64,000 bases of DNA from Niastella vici (GTDB lineage: Bacteria; Bacteroidota; Bacteroidia; Chitinophagales; Chitinophagaceae). The notes under the pieces are model-generated. The model was given only the letters and a program-made list of their open reading frames with translations, was not told the origin of the DNA and searched no databases. Within the stretch, counting starts at the first letter, position 1, and every line of letters starts with the position of its first letter. The stretch spans positions 248,001-312,000 of the forward strand of contig NZ_LVYD01000041.1 in NCBI RefSeq assembly GCF_002077945.1, given 5' to 3'. Both the position numbers and the translations under genes were made by a program. This document shows positions 52,987-61,297 of this stretch, piece by piece.

Positions 52987-53514
52987 ATGCCAGTCATCTT
53001 ACATGTAGAAGGGGTTTATCCCCAGTTCGGAAGCAATTGTTTTATTGCCCCTAACGCCACTATTGTTGGCGATGTAGTGATGGGCGACGATTGCAGCATC
53101 TGGTTCAATGCCGTTGTGCGCGGCGATGTAAACAGCATTCGCATGGGAAATAAAGTGAATATACAGGACGGCGCCGTTATTCACTGCACCTATAAGCGCA
53201 CTCAAACCATAATCGGCAATAATGTGTCAATTGGTCATAACGCCATTGTACACGGTTGTACCATAGCCGACAATGTACTGGTTGGCATGGGCTCCATTAT
53301 CATGGACCGGGCCCAGATCGGCAGCAATTCCATTATTGCGGCCGGCGCCGTGGTTCTGGAAGAAACCATCGTTCCGCCCGGCACCATTTTCGCAGGCGTA
53401 CCGGCTAAAAGGGTGAAAGACATTGCTGTAAACCAGATCAATGGCGAAATTGACCGGATAGCCAACAATTACATCAAGTATGCCGATTGGTTCCGTGATC
53501 AGGTAACCGAATAA
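52987..53514 (+). CDS. Gamma carbonic anhydrase family protein
   Basis: A 175-residue left-handed beta-helix protein of the gamma-carbonic anhydrase/YrdA-like group. Hexapeptide repeats run through CFIAPNATIVGDVVMGDDCSIWFNAVVRGD, and the zinc histidines are in AVIHCTYKR, VSIGHNAIVHGC. The C-terminal amphipathic helix (IDRIANNYIKYADWFRDQ) packs on the trimer. Catalytic activity cannot be judged; many relatives are inactive as anhydrases. Confidence 0.93.
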   Translation: MPVILHVEGVYPQFGSNCFIAPNATIVGDVVMGDDCSIWFNAVVRGDVNSIRMGNKVNIQDGAVIHCTYKRTQTIIGNNVSIGHNAIVHGCTIADNVLVGMGSIIMDRAQIGSNSIIAAGAVVLEETIVPPGTIFAGVPAKRVKDIAVNQINGEIDRIANNYIKYADWFRDQVTE

Positions 53515-53587
53515 TTGATTCTACCTATTGCATTAATGGCATAATATTTTTAGATTTAACTGCGTTTTATCCTTTGAAAATAAGCAT

Positions 53588-53755
53588 ATGAAATCCATTA
53601 GAATCGTTCTTTTTTTTGCAGTGCTGGCGGCTTATATTTTAGGTGGAAGTGCGTGCAGTCCGAAATACGGATGCCCCAGTAATGGCAAAAATGTAGGAGC
53701 CGAGCGCATACTGAGTGGCGAGAAGGTTCCAAAAGCGCGAAAGTTCAGATCGTAG
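53588..53755 (+). CDS. 55-residue lipoprotein, function unknown
   Basis: A short gene with a clear lipoprotein signal: MKSIRIVLFFAVLAAYILGG then SAC, with Cys 23 as lipidation site. The mature part is only 33 residues, with CSPKYGCPSNGKNVGAERIL and a basic end (KVPKARKFRS). The KYGCPSNGKNVGAERILSG motif reminds me of small conserved Bacteroidota lipoproteins. It starts 73 bases after the carbonic anhydrase gene on the same strand. Confidence 0.75.
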   Translation: MKSIRIVLFFAVLAAYILGGSACSPKYGCPSNGKNVGAERILSGEKVPKARKFRS

Positions 53756-53821
53756 TAATCCCTGCGAAACTCGGTTGAACCCCGGTTCAACTGTATCTAT
53801 ATAACACCCAAACCGTACTTT

Positions 53822-54157
53822 ATGAGCCTGACTCTACGCACAGATTTTGGCTGCACCGAGGCCATCATTGATGATGACTGCGGACTGAAACGCTTTTATG
53901 AAGTGGCCAACATTCTCCTCGACGATCTCAAGATCCGGTTTTCCAACAAGCAGGATGATTTTGATACCTTAACGTGGAACTTCACGTACAAGGGTCATAT
54001 ACTTACGTTGTATTACAATATTTACACCGGTATTTCCATATACCCTAACAAAGTAAAAGAAGCTCCCCGCAAGGATAATGATGCGGTGATAGAGGTTGCC
54101 AAATACCTGGAGACCAAATTGCTGGTTAACAAGGCCAGGCGATTCATTGCGCAGTAA
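53822..54157 (+). CDS. Conserved-looking 111-residue protein, function unknown
   Basis: A soluble acidic-to-neutral protein without signal peptide or membrane segment: RTDFGCTEAIIDDDCGLKRF, then a beta-rich centre (LTWNFTYKGHILTLYYNIYTGISIYP) and a C-terminal helix (AVIEVAKYLETKLLVNKARR). The codon use and length look genuine. I do not recognise the family. It is on the same strand as the small lipoprotein, 66 bases later, and converges with rsgA (55 bases between stops). Confidence 0.7.
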   Translation: MSLTLRTDFGCTEAIIDDDCGLKRFYEVANILLDDLKIRFSNKQDDFDTLTWNFTYKGHILTLYYNIYTGISIYPNKVKEAPRKDNDAVIEVAKYLETKLLVNKARRFIAQ

Positions 54158-54212
54158 CCGTTCACGCTTCGGTTCAGGATCCTTCCTTCTTCCAATCCAA
54201 TATCCCCGGCTT

Positions 54213-55145
54213 TTAATAACTCTTTTCATCAATAGAGTCAAGAATGTTGACGTAACTCACATAGCGGTCTTCATCGATGACACCATTGATCACAGCATCT
54301 TTTACCGCACAGCCCGGTTCATTTATATGTAAGCAATTATTGAACTGGCATTCGGTAATGAGGCGCGCCATTTCAGGATAGTAATGCGAAAGCTCCTGGC
54401 GGCTAATATCAACCAAACCAAACTCACGCATCCCCGGCGTATCGATCACGCGGCCACCGGTTGGCTGTGGCAGATCGAACATTTCAGCAAAAGTGGTGGT
54501 ATGCATTCCCTTGCCGCTCCAGCCGCTTACATCCTGTGTTTTTAATTGCAGCTCGGGGAAAATGGTATTTATAAAAGAAGATTTACCAACGCCGGAATGC
54601 CCGCTTAACAAGGTTATCTTATTTTCCAAAGCGGCCCGCACTTCTTCAACACCCTGGTTATTTTTAACCGACATCAATACCGTACGGTAGCCAATAGCCG
54701 CATACATTTCGTGCAGGGCTTCATATTTTTCCAGCTCTTTATTCCTGTATACATCAGCTTTATTGAACACAACAATGGCCGGTACATGGTAGGCTTCGCA
54801 GGTTACCAGAAAACGGTCAATAAACCCCTGTGAGGTCTTTGGATCCCTGAGAGTGGCAAATAATAACGACTGGTCGAGGTTGGCAGCCACAATGTGGTGC
54901 TGCATTTTATGTGATGGCGATTGCCGGTTAATGTAGTTGCGCCGGGGAAGAATTTCGGTAATGATGGCTGTATTGGCCGATTCGCTTTCAATATCAATCA
55001 TTACTTCATCACCTACTGCAAGAGGATTGGTTGAGGTAATATCATCTATTTTGAAAACCCCTTTTATACGGGCACTCATAGCCTTGCCCGTTTCTGTTTT
55101 TATATTGTACCAACTGCCGGTTGACCGGTATACGATTGCTTTCAT
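54213..55145 (-). CDS. rsgA: Ribosome small-subunit GTPase RsgA
   Basis: A circularly permuted GTPase that acts late in 30S assembly. 310 residues: an N-terminal OB fold, the G4 motif NKAD ahead of the P-loop GHSGVGKSS, then IDTPGMREFGL (G3), and a C-terminal zinc-binding domain with CQFNNCLHINEPGC (C-x4-C-x-H-x5-C). The order G4-G1-G3 is the permutation expected. It follows batA by 47 bases on the same strand. Confidence 0.97.
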   Translation of the reverse strand: MKAIVYRSTGSWYNIKTETGKAMSARIKGVFKIDDITSTNPLAVGDEVMIDIESESANTAIITEILPRRNYINRQSPSHKMQHHIVAANLDQSLLFATLRDPKTSQGFIDRFLVTCEAYHVPAIVVFNKADVYRNKELEKYEALHEMYAAIGYRTVLMSVKNNQGVEEVRAALENKITLLSGHSGVGKSSFINTIFPELQLKTQDVSGWSGKGMHTTTFAEMFDLPQPTGGRVIDTPGMREFGLVDISRQELSHYYPEMARLITECQFNNCLHINEPGCAVKDAVINGVIDEDRYVSYVNILDSIDEKSY

Positions 55146-55192
55146 TAGAACATAAATGTACGCTATCCCGGGGAGACCGGTGACGCCTTCTA

Positions 55193-56200
55193 TTATGGGA
55201 ATTTCCTGAATAACGTATACCGCAAAAATATTTCAAGTATCATTAATACTGCGGCGGCAAATGCAAATGGGAAGAACCGTTCTGTATAGCGTTTGAGTGA
55301 AGTAACTTCTATGCGCGATTTTTCGAGCTTGTCAATTTCGGTATAAATCCTTTTTAAACTCTCATTGTCGCGGGCCCTGTAATACAAACCGCCGGTTTCG
55401 GTAGCGATCATCCGCAACAGTTTTTCGTCAATATTTACTTTTTGCTGCCGCGTAGTGGTGCCGCCAGCGCCATCAGGAATGGGTACCGGTGCATATCCTT
55501 CTGACCCTACCCCAATGGTGTATACCCGGATACCATAAGATTTGGCCAGTTCTTTTCCTGCCAGCGGATCAATACGGCCGCCCTGGTCTTCTCCATCGGT
55601 AAGCAGAATGATCACTTTCGATTTTGTTTTTACGCTCTTCAGGCGGTCAACGCTTACGCCGAGGCCATCGCCAATAGCGGTTCCATCTTCGAGCAAACCA
55701 CGTTGTATATTGTAGATCTGGGTTTTTAATACTGCTTTATCGGTGGTTAACGGCACCAGCGTAAAACTTTCTCCCGAAAAAATAACCACGCCAATGCGAT
55801 CGGTGGGGCGCATATCCACAAAGGCGGCTGCCATTTGTTTGGATGCTTCCATCCTATCGGGCAAAAAATCCTGCGCCAGCATACTACCACTTACGTCGAG
55901 GCAAAGGATGATATCGATACCCTGACCATTCTTCAATTCTTCATCATTACGCGTTTGTGGCCGGGCCATCGCCATAATGATACAGCTAACGGCCAGCAAC
56001 CGGATGATAAAGGGTGCATGCCTGAAGGTATTTTTCCAGGAACTGCTTTTTCGGTAAACCGACAGCGACGATACTTTTATGGTACCCTGTTGCCGGCCAT
56101 ACCGGTTCAGGTACCAGTATAGCATCGCTGGTATCATTACAAATAATCCGAATACTTCGGGATATGCAAATGTTATATGTTCAAACCAATTGTACAGCAA
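55193..56200 (-). CDS. batA: BatA-like von Willebrand factor A protein
   Basis: 335 residues: two N-terminal membrane segments (FGLFVMIPAMLYWYLNRY; APFIIRLLAVSCIIMAMA), a vWA domain with intact MIDAS (DVSGSM, and later Thr and Asp in EDGTAIGDG and LTDGEDQGG), and a C-terminal membrane segment. This is the arrangement of BatA in aerotolerance-type operons. It is the fourth gene of moxR-DUF58-batD-batA, 3 bases after the preceding stop. Confidence 0.92.
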   Translation of the reverse strand: MLYNWFEHITFAYPEVFGLFVMIPAMLYWYLNRYGRQQGTIKVSSLSVYRKSSSWKNTFRHAPFIIRLLAVSCIIMAMARPQTRNDEELKNGQGIDIILCLDVSGSMLAQDFLPDRMEASKQMAAAFVDMRPTDRIGVVIFSGESFTLVPLTTDKAVLKTQIYNIQRGLLEDGTAIGDGLGVSVDRLKSVKTKSKVIILLTDGEDQGGRIDPLAGKELAKSYGIRVYTIGVGSEGYAPVPIPDGAGGTTTRQQKVNIDEKLLRMIATETGGLYYRARDNESLKRIYTEIDKLEKSRIEVTSLKRYTERFFPFAFAAAVLMILEIFLRYTLFRKFP

Positions 56201-56203
56201 GGG

Positions 56204-57109
56204 TCAGGAAATATTGTTTAGTGTTTTGATAGCCGATTGTATTACGGCAAAATTCTTTTCATTATCGGTTGCATCTGGCTGATAGCGGGCGAACTTTACA
56301 AAATCTGCGATCTGCAAGGCATGTACCAGTTGATTGAAACTTTCTTTATCTAAGGCCAGCTGGCGCAGTTGCGCAATCAGTTCTTCATTGGTTTTTTCGA
56401 GCGTGGCCACTTTCATTTTACGGAACATGAACACACGCAGAATATCGTTCAGCCGGCTGTAATAGGTTTTTATTTCTCCATTTTGCAGAAATCCCTGCCT
56501 GCGCAATTCTTCCAGGGCCTGCAACGCCTCTTCGTAGGGGCTTAATTTGGGCTGAACCGGTACCGGCGGTGCGGGCGCCACGTTCTTTGGCTTCCGCAAC
56601 AGGTAAACGATAACTGCAATGGCTATAGCTGTAAAGGCGCCCAGGATCCAGGGTATCCAGGCCATCCAGGCCGGTTTGGGTACTTCTTCAATTTCTTTTA
56701 TATCGCGATAATCTTTTGAAATATCGAGTTGGGCATAGCTTACTTCAATGGGAATGGAGTCGGTAGCATAGTTCTTTCCACCCACATTGATGGTCATGGG
56801 TGGAATAGCGACAACACCAGAATCAAAGCTGGTAATAGTAAGCTCCTGGTGAAATTGTTTGCCATCGATGTTATCGGAGGTATCGGCTTTGCCTTTCTCC
56901 ATGATCTCGAAATGCGGAATGGTATCGAGGTTAAACCATTGCAGGGTTTGCCCCATGGGAACGCGTACTTCGAAGGTGAGTTTAATGGGCTCGCCAATAA
57001 GGATCTGGTCGCGGTTAACCGATGCCCTGGCCATCACCTGACCATGCATTTGAGCGGGGCCTGCGAGTAAACAACCAACAAGGATAATATTAAGAATACG
57101 GTTTTTCAT
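56204..57109 (-). CDS. BatD-like membrane-anchored protein
   Basis: 301 residues: a signal peptide (LNIILVGCLLAGPAQMHGQ), an extracytoplasmic beta-sandwich region (ASVNRDQILIGEPIKLTFEVRVP, about 28-145), one membrane helix (WIPWILGAFTAIAIAVIVYLL), and a cytoplasmic helical domain after a Pro/Val-rich linker. This resembles a short BatD in which the usually repeated N-terminal BatD modules are reduced to one. It overlaps nothing but is only 2 bases after the DUF58 stop. Confidence 0.8.
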   Translation of the reverse strand: MKNRILNIILVGCLLAGPAQMHGQVMARASVNRDQILIGEPIKLTFEVRVPMGQTLQWFNLDTIPHFEIMEKGKADTSDNIDGKQFHQELTITSFDSGVVAIPPMTINVGGKNYATDSIPIEVSYAQLDISKDYRDIKEIEEVPKPAWMAWIPWILGAFTAIAIAVIVYLLRKPKNVAPAPPVPVQPKLSPYEEALQALEELRRQGFLQNGEIKTYYSRLNDILRVFMFRKMKVATLEKTNEELIAQLRQLALDKESFNQLVHALQIADFVKFARYQPDATDNEKNFAVIQSAIKTLNNIS

Positions 57110-57111
57110 AA

Positions 57112-57984
57112 TTACCGGTTACGCCCGATAAAGAACTTCTGCAACACTTTTACATAATCTTCTCCGGTGCGTATATGCAGGAGGTCGCAACCCGCCCGCG
57201 TAAAGATATTTTTACAATAGTTTGTATGGTTAAAAAAAGCGGCTTCATGTTGCTGGCGAACCAGGTAATCGCTGGTATCTATCCAGGTGCGGGCCCCGGT
57301 TTCTGCATCTTCCACTTCCATCAGGCCGGCATCGGGTAACTGCATATCCATTTTATCATACACTTTTATGCCGATCACATCATGCTTTTTACCAGCCACC
57401 TTAAGGCCATCTTCAAAATCATTGTCAAGGAAGTCGCTTAATACGAAAACAATGCTGCTTTGCCGAACGGTATTGTTAAGCCGTTGCAGGGCCTGGCCCA
57501 GGCGGGTGCCTTTATGCTTGGGTTCAGCGGTGAGCAGTTCGCGCACAATATACAGCCCATGGTCGCGCCCCTTTTTGGGTGGAATGAATTTCTCTATCAC
57601 ATCGCTGAAGAACAGCACGCCTATTTTATCGTTATTACTGATGGCTGAAAAGGCCAGTACAGCCGCCACTTCGGTGATGAGGTCTTTTTTGCGTGCCTGG
57701 GTAGTACCAAACAGCGAGCTGGCGCTTACATCAACCAGCAGCATTACCGACAGTTCGCGTTCTTCTTCAAATACCTTGCTGAACGGGTGGTTAAAGCGGG
57801 CCGATACATTCCAGTCGATAAACCTGACATCGTCACCGGCGTGGTATTCGCGCACTTCTTTAAACAACATACCCCGGCCCTTAAAAGCACTGTGGTACTC
57901 ACCCGTAAATAAATGGCGGGTGAGCTTTTTGCTTTTGATCTCCAGCTCGCGAACTTTTTTTATTATTTCGGCCGTAGTTAGCAT
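57112..57984 (-). CDS. DUF58 domain protein
   Basis: 290 residues from the ATG at 57984 (MLTTAEIIKKVRELEIKSKKL); a TTG two codons upstream is an alternative. The DUF58 core is FKEVREYHAGDDVRFIDWNVSARF, followed by a vWA-like fold (MLLVDVSASSLFGT with a modified MIDAS, VLSDFLDNDFEDGLKVAGKKHDVIG). DUF58 proteins act with MoxR ATPases in envelope or stress functions. moxR is 32 bases upstream. Confidence 0.93.
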   Translation of the reverse strand: MLTTAEIIKKVRELEIKSKKLTRHLFTGEYHSAFKGRGMLFKEVREYHAGDDVRFIDWNVSARFNHPFSKVFEEERELSVMLLVDVSASSLFGTTQARKKDLITEVAAVLAFSAISNNDKIGVLFFSDVIEKFIPPKKGRDHGLYIVRELLTAEPKHKGTRLGQALQRLNNTVRQSSIVFVLSDFLDNDFEDGLKVAGKKHDVIGIKVYDKMDMQLPDAGLMEVEDAETGARTWIDTSDYLVRQQHEAAFFNHTNYCKNIFTRAGCDLLHIRTGEDYVKVLQKFFIGRNR

Positions 57985-58016
57985 AAACAATGGGTTTATT
58001 GGGTCTATGGCAGTTG

Positions 58017-59018
58017 TTAAGGCACCTGAATAACGCGCAAAACATCATCGATGATATTCTCTACATTAACATTCTCCGCTTCGGCCTCGTAGGTTAACCC
58101 CAGCCTGTGGCGGAGCACGTCTTTTGAAATACTGCGCACATCTTCGGGGATCACAAAACCGCGTTTATTCAAAAAGGCATGCGCTTTAGCGGCCAGTGCC
58201 AGGTTAATGCTGGCGCGGGGCGAACCGCCATAGGCGATCAGCGGCTTCAGTTTTTCCAGTTTGTATTTTTCGGGGAACCGGGTAGCAAATACAATATCGA
58301 GAATATAATTCTCCACTTTTTCATCCATGTATATCTGCCGGGTGAGGTCCTTTGCCTGGGTTATTTCCTGCATCGACACTACCTGGCTTACTTCAGGCGA
58401 TTTCAGGCTCTGCACATTCTGACGGATAATGATCTGTTCTTCCTGTTTGGTAGGATAATCTATAATCACTTTCATAATAAACCGGTCCTGCTGCGCTTCG
58501 GGCAATGGATAGGTTCCCTCCTGTTCTAAAGGGTTTTGGGTGGCCAGTACCAGGAATGGTTCATCGAGCTTGTAAGTGCTATCACCTATAGTCACCTGCC
58601 GCTCCTGCATGGCCTCCAGCAGGGCGCTTTGCACTTTTGCCGGGGCGCGGTTGATTTCATCGGCCAGAATAAAGTTGGCGAAAATGGGCCCTCTGCGTAC
58701 TACGAATTCATGTTTCTGCTGATTGTAGATCATTGTACCAATGACGTCGGCAGGAAGCAGATCGGGCGTGAACTGAATACGGCTGAATTTGGCATGTATG
58801 GCCTGCGCCAGTGATTTAATGGTGAGGGTTTTAGCCAAACCAGGAACCCCCTCCAGCAAAACATGCCCATTACTCAGCAGACCTATTAACAATCTGTCGA
58901 GCATATGGTGCTGGCCAATAATAACCCTGGCCGTTTCGTCGCGGAGCCGATCGATAAAAGCGCTCTGGTACTGAATTTTGTCATTGAGCTGCCGGATATC
59001 ATCTGCTGTTAATAGCAT
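58017..59018 (-). CDS. MoxR-family AAA+ ATPase
   Basis: 333 residues. Walker A is in GVPGLAKTLTIKSL, Walker B in FILADEINRAPAKVQSALLEAMQERQV, sensor 1 in LATQNPLEQEGTYPLPEAQQDRF, and the C-terminal lid in GGSPRASINLALAAKAHAFL, all typical of MoxR chaperone ATPases. It is thought to work with the vWA/DUF58 proteins encoded behind it. It is the first gene of the operon; its promoter should be within the 283-base divergent spacer that follows, in which I see nothing else. Confidence 0.95.
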   Translation of the reverse strand: MLLTADDIRQLNDKIQYQSAFIDRLRDETARVIIGQHHMLDRLLIGLLSNGHVLLEGVPGLAKTLTIKSLAQAIHAKFSRIQFTPDLLPADVIGTMIYNQQKHEFVVRRGPIFANFILADEINRAPAKVQSALLEAMQERQVTIGDSTYKLDEPFLVLATQNPLEQEGTYPLPEAQQDRFIMKVIIDYPTKQEEQIIIRQNVQSLKSPEVSQVVSMQEITQAKDLTRQIYMDEKVENYILDIVFATRFPEKYKLEKLKPLIAYGGSPRASINLALAAKAHAFLNKRGFVIPEDVRSISKDVLRHRLGLTYEAEAENVNVENIIDDVLRVIQVP

Positions 59019-59301
59019 ATACGGGGTTTAGATATGAATGATTGATAATCAGTTATGAAAATACGCAAATGCCCTTGCAAGATGCTTGCCAACTTGCTAA
59101 AACAACCCTAAAATCAATAAAAATAAACATGTTTAACAAGATACAATAAAGGAGCAATTTAGGAGTTGTGGAACTTATTTCCTTCTGCCCTTTCCAAAAA
59201 GCAACGGAAAGGGAATAAAATTTGCTCATAATAGTATCTTATTTTGCGCCTGGTTTAGTAACATCCTGGTTCAGGCCCATTAAATCATAAAAACTGTTCA
59301 G

Positions 59302-59781
59302 ATGAAAAAGTATGTATTTGCACTGCTGTCAATTGGTTTTATCATTTTTGGTTGTAAAAAGGATGATAATAACAATTCAGGCGATAAGGAAAAAATGACA
59401 TTGATCACCAGCGCTGCCTGGAAATATGATACCATAGGTATTGATGGTGATAAAAATGGCACTATTGATCAGGCGTTACCGCCAGGCTTCATTGACAATT
59501 GCGATAAAGACAATACCATTACATTCAAAAGTGATAGTACAGGCACCCTCAACGAAGGAGCCACCAAATGTAATTCAAGCGACCCACAAACTACCCCTTT
59601 CAAATGGTGGTTTAAAGAGAATGGGACCGTATTGTACACACCCGACCAAATTTTTGGAACGAGCTATTTCAGCGGTGATGTAAAAGTAGGTGAACTTTCA
59701 AGTACCAAACTGCGGTTAATAAAAGATGTTACATATCCGCCTTATGGCACTTATACCGTAATTCTTGACCTGAAACATTAA
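59302..59781 (+). CDS. Lipocalin-like lipoprotein, paralogue 1 of 3
   Basis: 159 residues with a lipoprotein signal (YVFALLSIGFIIFGC, Cys 18) and an Asp/Asn/Lys-rich linker. The domain is beta-rich: AAWKYDTIGIDG, DNCDKDNTITFKSDSTGTLNEGATKC (two Cys likely paired), FKWWFKENGTVLY, LRLIKDV. The C-D-K-D-N...F-K...G-T...G...C pattern is shared with the next two genes. It probably sits in a membrane facing the periplasm or outside; the ligand is unknown. Confidence 0.85.
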   Translation: MKKYVFALLSIGFIIFGCKKDDNNNSGDKEKMTLITSAAWKYDTIGIDGDKNGTIDQALPPGFIDNCDKDNTITFKSDSTGTLNEGATKCNSSDPQTTPFKWWFKENGTVLYTPDQIFGTSYFSGDVKVGELSSTKLRLIKDVTYPPYGTYTVILDLKH

Positions 59782-59803
59782 ACGTAATTTCAACATATTT
59801 TAG

Positions 59804-59832
59804 AGCCTCCCGATGCATCGGGAGGCTTTTTT
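59804..59832 (+). terminator. Terminator after lipoprotein 1
   Basis: Stem GCCTCCCGATG/CATCGGGAGGC with virtually no loop, then seven T's. Confidence 0.85.
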
Positions 59833-59962
59833 ATGGACTTCAACTTATCCAAATGTTTTTTCCCCGGAAAGAAGGGGTAAAATACCCAATCGCTTAGGCA
59901 ATAAAGTGGCATAAGTACAGTTAATTTGCCGGCCCCGAAATTCGTCACCCTAAAAAACAAAT

Positions 59963-60397
59963 ATGAATTGCACGTTTACCAAATCCTTTGCCTTATTACT
60001 ATTAGCAGCTGCCGTTTTCACTGGTTGCGGCAAAAGTGAAACACAAACCAAAACAGAGTTACTGACCAAAAAAACCTGGGTCCTGTCTGATTATGGATAC
60101 GATGATAATTTAAACTGGACTATCGAAAGTTCGGAAAGTTATATGTGGACTTGTGACAAAGACAACGTTTTTACTTTCAAAACAAATGGTACACTTTCAG
60201 AAGATGAAGGAACAAACAGATGCTACAGCGCAACAGGATACAGTTATGACTGGACGTTATCAAGTGATGGTACCAAGCTAACCATTGACAGCCGGACTTA
60301 TACCATAAAAACGCTCGACAGCTATACACTCGAGATATATTATGATTACCAGGGTTCTAACGGACCTTCAAGATATATTAAAAGATGGTCACACTAA
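59963..60397 (+). CDS. Lipocalin-like lipoprotein, paralogue 2 of 3
   Basis: 144 residues; lipobox LAAAVFTGC (Cys 22). The domain has KKTWVLSDYGYDDN, MWTCDKDNVFTFKTNGTLSEDEGTNRC and YDWTLSSDGTKLTIDSRTYTIKTL, clearly homologous to the gene before and the gene after. Its promoter region (59901-59929, ATAAAGT...TACAGTTAATTTGC) is repeated ahead of the third gene. Function unknown. Confidence 0.85.
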   Translation: MNCTFTKSFALLLLAAAVFTGCGKSETQTKTELLTKKTWVLSDYGYDDNLNWTIESSESYMWTCDKDNVFTFKTNGTLSEDEGTNRCYSATGYSYDWTLSSDGTKLTIDSRTYTIKTLDSYTLEIYYDYQGSNGPSRYIKRWSH

Positions 60398-60413
60398 ACC
60401 CTGATTGAACCAT

Positions 60414-60452
60414 AAAAAAAGAGACCGGCCTTTAAACAGCCGATCTCTTTTT
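60414..60452. terminator. Terminator after lipoprotein 2 (A/T flanked)
   Basis: Stem GAGA-C-CGGC/GCCG-A-TCTC with A's before and T's after, usable in both directions. Confidence 0.82.
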
Positions 60453-60541
60453 TATGTCGCAATAAAACTTACGCATTCGACCACTCATCATCTTATCAAG
60501 TATTCTTGTTAAAAAAATTAATAAATACTACTGGCTGCACA

Positions 60542-60570
60542 ATAAAGTCACACGAATACAGTTTATTTGC
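60542..60570 (+). repeat. Duplicated promoter-like segment (copy of 59901-59929)
   Basis: ATAAAGT...ATACAGTTTATTTGC matches the segment ahead of lipoprotein 2 at about 23 of 29 positions. In this copy the next ATG (60603) opens only an 11-codon frame, and lipoprotein 3 starts 182 bases further on, so either the leader is long or about 180 bases were inserted. The rest of the 387-base spacer shows nothing else. Confidence 0.55.
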
Positions 60571-60784
60571 TTGCACTTTTCAATAACCCTAAAACAGCCA
60601 TTATGTACCTGCTCACACTGACCGTTCAAAAGAAATAGCTACCTGCTTTTCTTCCAGTTCACAACCAGCATATAGAACCAGACACAATCAGACAATCAGT
60701 TTAATAGTAGGGGAAAAATTACATCAGCAATGCTACCCATTGTTAGGGTAACGTATGACTATGTTAATCAAAAACCCAAATATT

Positions 60785-61225
60785 ATGCTTCGTTCATTTA
60801 CCAAAACCCTTGCGTTAGTATTATTTGCTACAGCCACTTTTACGGCTTGTAAAAAAAACCATGACGATGACAGCCTGGCTATTACAAAAGAGAACCTCGT
60901 AGCTACTTACACGTTGTCTTCCATGAAAATGAAAGGCACCAATTATCCTGAAGCGGATGTTACTAGTCAATTTTATGATGCCTGCGAAAGAGATGATCAG
61001 ACTGTTTTAAAATCTGACGGAACCATGAGTTACGTAGACGCAGGTACAAAATGTTCTTCTGCCGGAGATTATACAAGTACATGGTCTATTTCAGGCAGCA
61101 AGATCACCATCGACGGAGATGAATACACTGTAAAATCACTGACTAAAGGACAGTTGGTTTATGAAGTGTCTTCAACCTATAGTGGCCAAACAGTTACTGT
61201 AACTTATACCTACAGTAGAAAATAA
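60785..61225 (+). CDS. Lipocalin-like lipoprotein, paralogue 3 of 3
   Basis: 146 residues from the ATG at 60785 (MLRSFTKTLALVLFATATFTAC); the frame extends to 60755 but the signal peptide decides the start. The lipobox Cys is residue 22. The domain has DACERDDQTVLKSDGTMSYVDAGTKC and YTSTWSISGSKITIDGDEYTVKSL, which aligns best with paralogue 2. The N-terminal sequence (F-T-K-S/T-x-A-L-x-L) is also shared with paralogue 2, so the duplication seems to cover the signal peptide. Confidence 0.85.
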   Translation: MLRSFTKTLALVLFATATFTACKKNHDDDSLAITKENLVATYTLSSMKMKGTNYPEADVTSQFYDACERDDQTVLKSDGTMSYVDAGTKCSSAGDYTSTWSISGSKITIDGDEYTVKSLTKGQLVYEVSSTYSGQTVTVTYTYSRK

Positions 61226-61244
61226 TTCCATCTTTTAAGAATGA

Positions 61245-61275
61245 AAAAAGCCTCCTGACGTATCTGGAGGCTTTT
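61245..61275. terminator. Bidirectional terminator between lipoprotein 3 and nadE
   Basis: AAAAGCCTCC/GGAGGCTTTT with a 10-base loop, A's on the left and T's on the right; it serves both converging genes. Confidence 0.85.
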
Positions 61276-61297
61276 CCTTTTATAGATTGTATTTTCA

